NCBI RefSeq assembly: GCF_003173055.1
Contig: NZ_QGLF01000002.1
Coordinates: 682,322 to 746,321 of the forward strand
Direction of reading: 5' to 3'
DNA: 64,000 nucleotides
Origin: Zavarzinia compransoris
GTDB taxonomy: Bacteria; Pseudomonadota; Alphaproteobacteria; Zavarziniales; Zavarziniaceae
This document shows, in pieces, positions 37,495-44,943 of this stretch (the stretch's first letter is position 1; the number at the start of each line of letters is the position of its first letter). Position numbers and translations under genes: made by a program. The notes below the pieces were generated by a model. That model did not search any database, was not told where the DNA came from, and saw only the letters and a program-made list of their open reading frames with translations.

Positions 37495-38397
37495 ATGACC
37501 GCACCCGACCTTGCCGATCTCGAAGCCCTGGCCCTGGTGGCGGCGGCGCGCAGCTTCAGGGGCGCGGCGGCCCGGAGCGGGCTGTCGGCCTCGAGCCTGT
37601 CCGATGCCGTGCGCCGGCTGGAGGCGCGGCTGGGGGTCCGGCTGCTGAACCGCACCACCCGCAGCGTCGCCCCGACCGAGGCGGGCCTGCGCCTGCTGGA
37701 ACGGCTGCGCCCGGCCCTGGCCGAGGTGCGGGCCGCGCTCGATGTCGTCAACGGCTTCCGCGACAGCCCGACCGGCACCCTGCGCCTGAATGTCCCCGGC
37801 ATCGTGGGACGCCTGATGTTGCCGCGCATCCTGCCGCCGTTCCAGGCGGAACATCCCGGCATCACGGTCGAGGTGACGGCGGACGACCAGTTGATCGACG
37901 TCCTCGGCGCCGGCTTCGATGCCGGGGTGCGCTATGGCGAGATGCTGGAACAGGATATGATCGCCGTGCCCCTGGGCCCCCGGGTGCAGCGCTATGCGCT
38001 GGCCGCAGCACCATCCTACCTGGAACGCCACGGATCGCCCGGGCACCCGCGCGACCTTCTCGGTCACGCCTGCTTGCGCTACCGCTTCCTCTCGGGCGCC
38101 CGGCCGGCCTGGGAATTCGAACGGGCGGGGCAGGTGGTCAGGGTCGATCCATCGGGGCCCCTGCTGGCCAATTCGATCGAAATGATCCTGGCCGGCGCCG
38201 CGGCCGGCCTCGGCATCGTCTTCAGCTTCGAGGACCTGGTGGCGCCCCTGATCGCGGAGGGCCGCCTCGTCGCCCTGCTGCCGGACTGGTGGGGGGAATT
38301 TCCGGGGCCGTTCCTCTATTGCCACGACCGCCGTCTCATGCCGGCCCCCTTGCGCGCCTTCATCGACCACCTGCGCGGGCCGCACGGCCGCTGGTAG
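37495..38397 (+). CDS. LysR-family transcriptional regulator
   Basis: A 300-residue LysR-type regulator. The N-terminal helix-turn-helix is LEALALVAAARSFRGAAARSGLSASSLSDAVRRLEARLGVRLLNRTTRSVAPTEAG, and the C-terminal effector domain begins GTLRLNVPGIVGRLMLPRILPPFQAEHPGITVEV. The RLNRTTRSVAPTEAG and DAGVRYGE stretches are typical of the subgroup that regulates adjacent, divergently transcribed oxidoreductases. It shares a 94-nt intergenic region with the aldo/keto reductase gene, which it probably controls. Confidence 0.92.
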   Translation: MTAPDLADLEALALVAAARSFRGAAARSGLSASSLSDAVRRLEARLGVRLLNRTTRSVAPTEAGLRLLERLRPALAEVRAALDVVNGFRDSPTGTLRLNVPGIVGRLMLPRILPPFQAEHPGITVEVTADDQLIDVLGAGFDAGVRYGEMLEQDMIAVPLGPRVQRYALAAAPSYLERHGSPGHPRDLLGHACLRYRFLSGARPAWEFERAGQVVRVDPSGPLLANSIEMILAGAAAGLGIVFSFEDLVAPLIAEGRLVALLPDWWGEFPGPFLYCHDRRLMPAPLRAFIDHLRGPHGRW

Positions 38398-38404
38398 GCG
38401 TCGC

Positions 38405-38998
38405 TCAAAGGCTGGCGTCGATCAGGGCCGCGGCGGCGGCGGCGAGGTGGACGGCCGGCCCGTCGCCCTCGAACAATTGGGCGCTGGCATAGGTCCCCTC
38501 GATCAGGAGCAGCAGGCCGTCGCCCAGCAGGTCGGGATTGCGGGCGCCCATGTCGCGCGCCAGCGCCCGCAGGCGGCGCCGGTATTCCTTCTTGTTCTCG
38601 ACCGAGAGCCGGCGGGCCGGGTGGTCCCGGTCCGGGTATTCGACCGCCGCATTGGTCATGCCGCAGCCCCGATAGCGGCTGACCCGGGTGCGGTCCTCGA
38701 TCGCCTGCACCCAGGCCAGGACCTGCGCCTTGGGATCGCCGGCATGGGGCGCGGTCACCGCCTCGAAACGGTCCCAGAACTCCCGGTCGTAGTCGCGGAT
38801 ATAGGCGGCGGCCAATTCGTCCTTCGAGGCGAAGGCGCGATAGAGGCTCGGCTTGGTCACGCCGGCGGTGGTGACGATCTCCTCCACCCCGACGTCGCGG
38901 ATGCCCCGGCGATAGAACAGGTCGCGGGCGGTTTCCCGGATCCGGTCGACGGCGCGGCGGGGCTTGCCCGGGTCTGTGACTTTGGCGGCGGCGGTCAT
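38405..38998 (-). CDS. TetR-family transcriptional regulator
   Basis: A 197-residue TetR-type repressor. The DNA-binding domain is RIRETARDLFYRRGIRDVGVEEIVTTAGVTKPSLYRAFASKDELAAAYI, and the variable C-terminal ligand domain follows. It is divergent from the MFS gene at 39071, sharing a 72-nt intergenic region that contains two 17-nt inverted copies of the same sequence, evidently its operators. The ligand is unknown, but the MFS pump suggests an exported or toxic compound. Confidence 0.93.
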   Translation of the reverse strand: MTAAAKVTDPGKPRRAVDRIRETARDLFYRRGIRDVGVEEIVTTAGVTKPSLYRAFASKDELAAAYIRDYDREFWDRFEAVTAPHAGDPKAQVLAWVQAIEDRTRVSRYRGCGMTNAAVEYPDRDHPARRLSVENKKEYRRRLRALARDMGARNPDLLGDGLLLLIEGTYASAQLFEGDGPAVHLAAAAAALIDASL

Positions 38999-39019
38999 GC
39001 AAAAACTTCTGTTGACGGT

Positions 39020-39036
39020 GTTACCGATCGGTACGT
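39020..39036. promoter_or_regulatory. TetR operator arm 1 (GTTACCGATCGGTACGT)
   Basis: A 17-nt site 22 nt upstream of the tetR start. It is the near-exact inverted copy of the site at 39054, differing at three positions, and contains the inner dyad ACCGATCGGT. Confidence 0.75.
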
Positions 39037-39053
39037 ATCTAGAGGCATCTGAA

Positions 39054-39070
39054 ACGTACCGGTCAGTAAC
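39054..39070. promoter_or_regulatory. TetR operator arm 2, abutting the MFS start
   Basis: ACGTACCGGTCAGTAAC ends one base before the MFS ATG at 39071. Its reverse complement matches the 39020 site at 14 of 17 positions. Occupancy would block both transcription and ribosome access. Confidence 0.75.
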
Positions 39071-40336
39071 ATGAAGATAGTCCGCCCGCGGCCCTTTGGC
39101 CAGAAATATGCGTTCGTGGTGGTGGGCGTGGTCTTCCTCGCCCTGCTGGTCTCGGCCGGGCAGCGCTCGGCGCCCGGCGTGCTGATCCGCCCGCTGGAGG
39201 AGGCTTTCGGCTGGAGCCGGGAAACGGTCTCGCTGTCGGCGGCGATCGGGATTTTCCTCTACGGCATGGTCGGGCCCTTTGCCGCCACCCTGATGGTCAG
39301 CCTGGGCATTCGCCGCGTCGTGCTCGGCGCCCTGGTCCTGATGACGGCGGCGACCGGCCTGTCCTATTTCATGGCCGAGGCGTGGCAGTTGATCCTGACC
39401 TGGGGCGTGTTCTCGGGGCTCGGCTCGGGCTGTATCGCCATCGTCCTCGGGGCGACGGTGGTGAACCGCTGGTTCGCGACCAACCGGGGCCTGATGATGG
39501 GGCTGCTCACCGCCAGCGCGGCCACCGGCACCCTGCTGTTCCTGCCCGCGCTGGCCGCACTGGCCGATGCCTTCGGCTGGCCCTCGGTGGTGCTGACGGT
39601 GGCGGCGGCTTCCGCCCTCATGATCCCGCTGGTCTGGTGGCTGCTGCCGGAAAGCCCGGCGGCGATCGGCCAATTGCCCTATGGCGCGGCCGAGGCGCCG
39701 GCGGCGGCCCCGCCCCGGGCCGGCAACATGATCGTCGCCACTTTCGCCACCCTTGGCCGGGGCATGCGGACCAAGGCGTTCTGGTATCTGTTCGCCACGT
39801 TCTTCATCTGCGGCTTCACCACCAACGGGCTGGTCGGCACCCATCTGATCGCGCTCTGCGGCGACCAGGGCATCCCGGAGGTGCAGGCGGCCGGGCTGCT
39901 GGCCGCCATGGGCCTGTTCGACCTGATCGGCACCACCCTGTCGGGCTGGCTGACCGACCGTTTCGATCCGCGCAAGCTGCTCTTCGTCTATTACGGCATC
40001 CGCGGCCTGTCGCTGATCTTCCTGATCCATTCGGATTTCGACCTGTTCAGCCTCGCCCTGTTCTCGATCTTCTTCGGGCTGGACTGGATCGCCACCGTGC
40101 CGCCCACGGCGCGGCTCGCGAACGAGCATTTCGGCGACCGCGACGCGCCGGTGCTGTTCGGCTGGATCGCCGCCGGCCACCAGATGGGCGCGGCCAGCGC
40201 GGCCTTCTTCGCCGGCTATATGCGCACCGTCCAGGGCAATTACCTGGATGCCTTCGTCATCGCCGGGGCGACCGGGCTGGTTGCCGCCCTGCTCTCGGTC
40301 ATGATGGCGCGGCGCCCGGCCCAGCGGCCGGCCTGA
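39071..40336 (+). CDS. MFS transporter
   Basis: A 421-residue major-facilitator protein with about 12 hydrophobic segments, for example YAFVVVGVVFLALLVSAGQR, WGVFSGLGSGCIAIVLGATV and FWYLFATFFICGFTTNGLVG. The A-loop RNRGLMMGLLTAS-like motif occurs as ATNRGLMMGLLTASAATG and the second half has GWLTDRFDPRKLLFVYYGIRGLSL. The layout matches the monocarboxylate/oxalate-formate-type MFS branch. It is under the predicted control of the divergent TetR protein. Substrate unknown. Confidence 0.92.
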   Translation: MKIVRPRPFGQKYAFVVVGVVFLALLVSAGQRSAPGVLIRPLEEAFGWSRETVSLSAAIGIFLYGMVGPFAATLMVSLGIRRVVLGALVLMTAATGLSYFMAEAWQLILTWGVFSGLGSGCIAIVLGATVVNRWFATNRGLMMGLLTASAATGTLLFLPALAALADAFGWPSVVLTVAAASALMIPLVWWLLPESPAAIGQLPYGAAEAPAAAPPRAGNMIVATFATLGRGMRTKAFWYLFATFFICGFTTNGLVGTHLIALCGDQGIPEVQAAGLLAAMGLFDLIGTTLSGWLTDRFDPRKLLFVYYGIRGLSLIFLIHSDFDLFSLALFSIFFGLDWIATVPPTARLANEHFGDRDAPVLFGWIAAGHQMGAASAAFFAGYMRTVQGNYLDAFVIAGATGLVAALLSVMMARRPAQRPA

Positions 40337-40349
40337 CGGCGGCAGGAAA

Positions 40350-40378
40350 CGGCCGGGGCGGTGGTGCCGCCCCGGCCG
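40350..40378. terminator. Bidirectional hairpin between MFS and Pro/Gly-rich gene
   Basis: Perfect 12-bp stem CGGCCGGGGCGG/CCGCCCCGGCCG with a 5-nt loop. On the minus strand it is followed by TTTCC, so it may end the Pro/Gly-rich gene and the MFS gene together. Confidence 0.65.
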
Positions 40379-40385
40379 GTGCCCG

Positions 40386-41267
40386 TCAGTTCACGCGGCG
40401 GAACTGGCCGCCCTGAACCATGAACGTGTTCTGGTCGATGATGCGCAGGGGCTGGCTGTCCGGCTCCGGCGTGAAATCGGTGCATTGGCCGTTGTAAAGG
40501 CAGACCGATTTCGGTTCCCACTCGGTCGGGACCAGTTCCAGGACCTGGCCGTTCAAGCTCCAGGTGCCCTGGATGGTCAGGGTCGCCGAGGTGATCTGCG
40601 GCGCCTGGGTATACTGGAAGAACCGCCCGTCGGCATAGAAGGTGGTCTGGATGATCTGGTTGATGCCGTCCGCGAACACCTGGCCCTGCCAGGTCCCGAC
40701 CAGGATCTGCTGAAGATTGCCCTGGCCCTGTCCACCCTGGCCCTGTCCACCTTGACCGCCCGGTCCGCCTTGGCCGCCCGGGAAGGGCGGCGGGGGCGGG
40801 GGCGGGTTGCCGCCGCCGAGCGAGCCCTGGCCACCGGGGGGCGGGGGCGGGGCCGGCGGCGTCGGGGCGGGGGGCGTTCCGCCCTGGCCGCCGGCAAGGC
40901 CGCCCAGCGTACCGCCGCCGCCCGAGGCGCCGCCATTGCCCGATGACCCGCCCTTGCCCGAGGAGCCGCCCGGGCCTGCGCCCGGCGCGCTGTCGCCGCC
41001 GGCCGCAGGCGGGGCCGGGGGTGTCGGTGCAGGCGGTGTGGGGGCAGGCGGCGTAGGCGCAGGCGGCGTGGCGCCCGGCGCCGGCGGTGTCGGTGCAGGC
41101 GCGGCGGGCGGGGGCGCGGCGGGCGGCGTTGCGGCCGGCGCCTCGGCGGCGGGCGTCGCCGCCGGTTGGGACGAACCGCCCCCCAGCAGCCCGAATTCAT
41201 AGGCGCCGACGACCGCGGCCACGATGACCGCGGCGGCGCCGATGGTGATCAGATTCGAATTGGCCAT
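40386..41267 (-). CDS. Membrane-anchored Pro/Gly-rich protein with C-terminal lipocalin-like domain
   Basis: A 293-residue protein in three parts. Residues 1-30 hold an N-terminal membrane anchor (LITIGAAAVIVAAVVGAYEFGLLGG). Residues about 35-185 form a low-complexity proline/alanine then glycine-rich linker, including five TPPAP units (residues 60-86) and GGQGGQGQGGQGQG. The C-terminal 105 residues fold independently: LVGTWQGQVFADGINQIIQTTFYADGRFFQYTQAP and TIQGTWSLNGQVLELVPTEWEPKSVCLYNGQCTD, a beta-rich pattern with two cysteines. It would extend across the periplasm. Family and function are not recognised. Confidence 0.8.
   Translation of the reverse strand: MANSNLITIGAAAVIVAAVVGAYEFGLLGGGSSQPAATPAAEAPAATPPAAPPPAAPAPTPPAPGATPPAPTPPAPTPPAPTPPAPPAAGGDSAPGAGPGGSSGKGGSSGNGGASGGGGTLGGLAGGQGGTPPAPTPPAPPPPPGGQGSLGGGNPPPPPPPFPGGQGGPGGQGGQGQGGQGQGNLQQILVGTWQGQVFADGINQIIQTTFYADGRFFQYTQAPQITSATLTIQGTWSLNGQVLELVPTEWEPKSVCLYNGQCTDFTPEPDSQPLRIIDQNTFMVQGGQFRRVN
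41010..41090 (-). repeat. 15-bp TPPAP coding repeats
   Basis: Five near-identical 15-bp units encode TPPAP within the proline linker of the 40386 gene; the last four are adjacent. Length change by slippage would alter linker length without shifting frame. Confidence 0.8.
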
Positions 41268-41454
41268 GCACGCATCTCCCCAGGATGGGCCACACTCTTC
41301 TTCGGGCAGTCATGGCCTGCGGAAGAGGTCACCCCCCGTCGGAATGCCGCTGGCCCCTTGCCCCCAATGGCCGATCGGGCCGGGCAGGCCGGCCCGACGG
41401 GCACCGGCACCATTCGTGCGCCAAACGGGCCGGCTTGCAAGGGACATTTCAGAG

Positions 41455-42504
41455 TCAAGCGGTCAGCACCATGCGCCCGATCACCTTGCCGGCCTTCAGG
41501 TCGTGCAGGGCTTCCGTCGCCTCGGTCATGGGGCGGAGCGTGACCGGCACCGTCGCGACCTTGCCGGCCTTGACCAGGTCCAGCAGTTCGGCGAGTTCCG
41601 GCAGGCTGCCGACATAGGAGCCGACGACCGAGATGCCGTTCCAGGGAAAGAGCGGGATCGGCATGTTCAGGGCGCCGCCGAACAGGCCGACGACGACGGC
41701 GGTGCCGCCCCGGCGCAGGCCCCGTATCGCCAGTTGCAGGGTCGCGTCGGCGCCGACGAAATCGAAAGCGGCATGGACGCCGCCATAGCCCTTCTGCAAG
41801 CGGGCGAGACTGTCCTTGTCCCGGGGGTCGAGCACTTCGGCGGCGCCTGCGGCCCGGGCCGCTTCCGCCTTGGCCGGGTCGATCTCGGCGACGACGACGG
41901 TGGCGGCGGGATAGAGCGAGCGGGCAACCTGGATCGCCATCAGGCCGACACCGCCGGCGCCGACGATCAGGATGGGATCGCCCGCGCCCGCCGCCGGGAT
42001 CTTCTTCAGGGCGGCATAGGCGGTCAGGCCCGAGCAGGCCAGGGGGCCGGCGCGGTCCTCGTCGATCCCGGCATAATCGAGGACGTAGCGCGGGTGCGGC
42101 ACGGTCACCGTATCGGCATAGCCGCCGTCGACATTGACGCCCAGATGCCGGCTCTTCGGGCACAGGTGTTCGAGGCCCCGGGCGCAGGTCGGGCAGGCGC
42201 CGCAGCCGATCCAGGGGTAGACCACGCGGCGGTCGCCGACCGCGACACCCGTCGCCGCGGGGCCCGCGGCCAGCACCGTGCCGACGATCTCATGGCCGAG
42301 GGTGAAGGGCAGCTTGCGGCCGCCGCGCACGTCGAGGCGGTTGCCGCCCCCCATCTCGAAGTAACCCTCGTAGATATGAAGGTCGGAATGGCAGACGCCG
42401 CAGCGCGAGATCCGCACCACCACCTCGGTGCCCTGGGGCACGGGATCCGGTTCCACCTGCGCGCACAGGGGGGCTGCGTATTCCACCATTTTCTGGCTTT
42501 TCAT
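41455..42504 (-). CDS. Zinc-dependent alcohol dehydrogenase
   Basis: A 349-residue zinc-binding medium-chain alcohol dehydrogenase. The catalytic zinc site is RCGVCHSDLH and GHEIVGTV, the structural zinc cysteines are CGACPTCARGLEHLC, and the NAD site is LIVGAGGVGLMAIQVARSL. YPWIGCGAC and DEDRAGPLACSGLTAYAALKK are strongly conserved in this family. The start at 42504 is preceded by GGAGGAGAG, part of a threefold repeated leader. It may handle alcohols or aldehydes; the substrate is not clear. Confidence 0.93.
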   Translation of the reverse strand: MKSQKMVEYAAPLCAQVEPDPVPQGTEVVVRISRCGVCHSDLHIYEGYFEMGGGNRLDVRGGRKLPFTLGHEIVGTVLAAGPAATGVAVGDRRVVYPWIGCGACPTCARGLEHLCPKSRHLGVNVDGGYADTVTVPHPRYVLDYAGIDEDRAGPLACSGLTAYAALKKIPAAGAGDPILIVGAGGVGLMAIQVARSLYPAATVVVAEIDPAKAEAARAAGAAEVLDPRDKDSLARLQKGYGGVHAAFDFVGADATLQLAIRGLRRGGTAVVVGLFGGALNMPIPLFPWNGISVVGSYVGSLPELAELLDLVKAGKVATVPVTLRPMTEATEALHDLKAGKVIGRMVLTA

Positions 42505-42505
42505 T

Positions 42506-42588
42506 GAACTCTCCTCCGCCTTGTGGCGGCGGCGAACTCTCCCCCGCCTTGCGGCGGCGGGATCTCTCCTCCGCCTCACGGCGGCAAG
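42506..42588 (-). repeat. Three tandem 28-bp leader repeats with RBS, upstream of adh
   Basis: Imperfect 28-bp units begin at 42506, 42534 and 42561. Each carries, on the minus strand, a small GCC/GGC hairpin followed by GGAGGAGAG or GGGGGAGAG. Only the unit nearest the gene is at the ribosome-binding position. Confidence 0.85.
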
Positions 42589-42622
42589 GTACGGGAGCGG
42601 GGGCGTCTCAGCAAGGCGGCCT

Positions 42623-43471
42623 TCAGCCGGGCGCGAGGCCGAGACGGCGGCGCAGGTCCGCCGGGCTCTCGCCTGCCGCGCGCATGGCCGCCAGGGTCAG
42701 GGCCCGGTCGCGCTTGGCAAGGCGGATGCCGTCCTCGCCCATGACCAGCCCGTGGTGGGCGTAGTCCGGCACCGGCAGGTCCAGCAGCGCCTGGAGCAGC
42801 CGGTGGACATGGGTCGCCGGAAAGAGATCGACGCCCCGGGTCACCAGGGTGATCCCCTGCAGGGCATCGTCGACGGTGACCGCGAGGTGATAGGACGCCG
42901 GCGTTTCCTTGCGGGCGAGGACGACATCGCCCAATTCTTCCGGCCGCGCCTCCTGGCGGCCGGCCTTCTCGTCGTGCCAGCACAGCGCCGGGCCGACGAT
43001 GCGGCGCGCCCCGGCGATATCGAGGCGAAGGGCATGGTCCTGCCCCCCGGCCAGGCGCCGGCCGCGGGCCGCCGCGGTCAGATGGCGGCAGGTGCCGGGA
43101 TAGAGCGGGCCGGCCGGCCCCTGGGGCGCGCCCACCGCCTGGGCGATTTCGCTCCGGGTGCAGAAACAGGGATAGAGCACGCCCAGCGCCTCCAGCCGGG
43201 CCAGCGCCGCGCGGTAATCGTCGAAATGCGCCGACTGGCGGCGCACCGGCCCGTCGGACATGATGCCGAGCCAGGCGAGATCCTCGATGATGGCGGCATC
43301 GAAGGCGGGACGGCAGCGGGTCTGGTCGATATCCTCCATCCGCACCAGGAAGCGCCCGCCCGCCGCCCGGGCCCGGTCGTGGGCGATCCAGGCGGCATAG
43401 GCATGGCCCAGATGCAGGCCGCCGGTCGGGCTTGGTGCAAAACGGGTGGAAATGGGTGCAAATGGGACCAA
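42623..43471 (-). CDS. gluQ: Glutamyl-Q tRNA(Asp) synthetase
   Basis: A 282-residue paralogue of glutamyl-tRNA synthetase that attaches glutamate to queuosine of tRNA-Asp; it lacks the anticodon-binding half of GltX. The class-I HIGH-type motif is FAPSPTGGLHLGHAYAAW, the KMSKS-type motif is DGIRLAKRDRALTL, and the zinc-binding CFCTRSEI and YPGTCRHL are present. TTG start at 43471 with AGGA about 8 nt upstream; no better start is visible. Its presence fits the queG gene at 21560. Confidence 0.93.
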   Translation of the reverse strand: MVPFAPISTRFAPSPTGGLHLGHAYAAWIAHDRARAAGGRFLVRMEDIDQTRCRPAFDAAIIEDLAWLGIMSDGPVRRQSAHFDDYRAALARLEALGVLYPCFCTRSEIAQAVGAPQGPAGPLYPGTCRHLTAAARGRRLAGGQDHALRLDIAGARRIVGPALCWHDEKAGRQEARPEELGDVVLARKETPASYHLAVTVDDALQGITLVTRGVDLFPATHVHRLLQALLDLPVPDYAHHGLVMGEDGIRLAKRDRALTLAAMRAAGESPADLRRRLGLAPG

Positions 43472-43540
43472 TGCGGTCTTTTCCTGTAACGATTCGTCTT
43501 CATGATTATGGCAGCCGTTTCAGGGGGCAGGAGTGTTTGC

Positions 43541-44200
43541 ATGACCAGGCTTGATGGACCGCGCCTCGCGCCGCCGGAGGACCGCCCGGCGCGCCAATTG
43601 GTCGTGCTGCTTCACGGCTTCGGTGCCGACGGCGAGGACCTGATCGGCCTCGCGCCCTATTGGCGCCGCCTGCTGCCGGATGCCTATTTCGTCGCGCCCG
43701 ACGGGCCGGAACCCTGCGCCATGGCGGGGTTCGGCCGGCAATGGTTCCCGCTGACCGATTTTTCCGAGACCGAGCGCTTGGCCGGGGCCCGGATCGCGGC
43801 GCCCCTGCTCGATCGTTTCCTCGACGACGAATTGACCCGCCTCGGTCTTGCCGACCGCGATCTCGCCCTCGTCGGCTTCAGCCAGGGCTGCATGATGGCG
43901 CTGCATGTCGGCCTGCGGCGGCGGGCGCCGGCGGCGGCGGTGATCGGCTATTCCGGCGCCCTGGCCGGGGCGGGCGAGGTGCTGGCGGCGGAATTGACGT
44001 CGCGTCCGCCGGTGCTTCTCGTCCATGGCGACCAGGATCCGATCGTGCCGGTCGCCGCCCTGCACCGCTCGGTCGCCGGCCTGGACGCGGCAGGGGTGAC
44101 GGTCCAGCGCCACATCGAGCATGGCCTCGCCCATGGCATCGGGCCCGAGGGGCTGGCGCTCGGCGGCGAATTCCTGTGCCGCATGCTGCTGGACCAATAG
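43541..44200 (+). CDS. Phospholipase/carboxylesterase family alpha/beta hydrolase
   Basis: A 219-residue alpha/beta hydrolase of the carboxylesterase/phospholipase class. The nucleophile elbow is LVGFSQGCMMALHVGLR (GFSQG), the acid is in LLVHGDQDPIVPV and the histidine in IEHGLAHGIGPEGL. The N-terminal VVLLHGFGADGEDLIGLAPYWR forms the oxyanion hole. The start at 43541 was chosen for AGGAG 7 nt upstream; ATG 43508 is weaker. Divergent from gluQ. Substrate unknown. Confidence 0.9.
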   Translation: MTRLDGPRLAPPEDRPARQLVVLLHGFGADGEDLIGLAPYWRRLLPDAYFVAPDGPEPCAMAGFGRQWFPLTDFSETERLAGARIAAPLLDRFLDDELTRLGLADRDLALVGFSQGCMMALHVGLRRRAPAAAVIGYSGALAGAGEVLAAELTSRPPVLLVHGDQDPIVPVAALHRSVAGLDAAGVTVQRHIEHGLAHGIGPEGLALGGEFLCRMLLDQ

Positions 44201-44335
44201 GCACCGTCACGGCGGCGTAACACAGTATGTAGTATTTTACTGGCGCGGAACCGCAAGGCTTGACACTATTTCCTCGAGCCGCCGCGCGGCTCTGGAATGG
44301 TTCGGGGCCTTGACCTGAATGCGTCCGGTCGGGCT

Positions 44336-44365
44336 CCCGTTTACGGGTAGCCCGTTTACGGGTAG
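44336..44365. repeat. 15-bp tandem duplication, each a small hairpin
   Basis: CCCGTTTACGGGTAG occurs twice in a row (44336-44350, 44351-44365). Each copy can form a 5-bp CCCGT/ACGGG hairpin. It lies 18 nt upstream of the HNH nuclease start. Confidence 0.9.
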
Positions 44366-44382
44366 AAGGGCGAGGCGGTTCG

Positions 44383-44943
44383 ATGAACGCGATGTCCCAT
44401 CCGGTGGAGGCCTGTCCCGCGCTGGTCCTGAACGCGGATTACCGGCCTCTCAGCTATTTTCCTCTCAGCCTGTGGTCGTGGCAGGACACGATCAAGGCGG
44501 TCTTTCTCGGCCGGGTGAACATCCTGTCCGAATACGACCGCATGGTGCGCAGCCCCAGCTTCGAGATCCGCCTGCCGTCGGTCGTCTCGCTGAAAACCTA
44601 TGTGCAGCCGGCCCGCCACCCGGCCTTCACCCGGTTCAACGTCTTCCTGCGCGATCGTTTCGCCTGCCAGTATTGCGGCGACGGCGACGACCTGACCTTC
44701 GACCATGTGGTGCCGCGCAGCCGGGGCGGGCGCACCACCTGGGACAATATCATCACCGCCTGCTCGCCCTGCAACCTGCGGAAGGGCGGGCGCCTGCTGA
44801 AGGAATCCGGCCTGCACCTGCGCTCGCATCCCTTCGTGCCGACGGTCGGGCAATTGCAGGAGAACGGCCGCTCGTTCCCGCCCAACTACCTGCATGAATC
44901 CTGGAACGACTTCCTCTACTGGGACGCCGAACTGGAGGCTTGA
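44383..44943 (+). CDS. HNH endonuclease family protein
   Basis: A 186-residue HNH protein of the type found as housekeeping genes in many bacteria. The N-terminal part LVLNADYRPLSYFPLSLWSWQDTIKAVFLGRV is shared across the family. The HNH core is FACQYCGDGDDLTFDHVVPRSRGGRTTWDNIITACSPCNLRKGGR, with the two CxxC zinc pairs and the catalytic DH. It probably nicks or cuts nucleic acid; the target is unknown. Its last 28 bp overlap the convergent FAD oxidoreductase gene. Confidence 0.92.
   Translation: MNAMSHPVEACPALVLNADYRPLSYFPLSLWSWQDTIKAVFLGRVNILSEYDRMVRSPSFEIRLPSVVSLKTYVQPARHPAFTRFNVFLRDRFACQYCGDGDDLTFDHVVPRSRGGRTTWDNIITACSPCNLRKGGRLLKESGLHLRSHPFVPTVGQLQENGRSFPPNYLHESWNDFLYWDAELEA

Noticed and set aside
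44260-44292. Promoter TTGACA upstream of the HNH gene
   Set aside because: A good -35 is present, but no acceptable -10 lies 16-18 nt downstream; a GC hairpin occupies that place.
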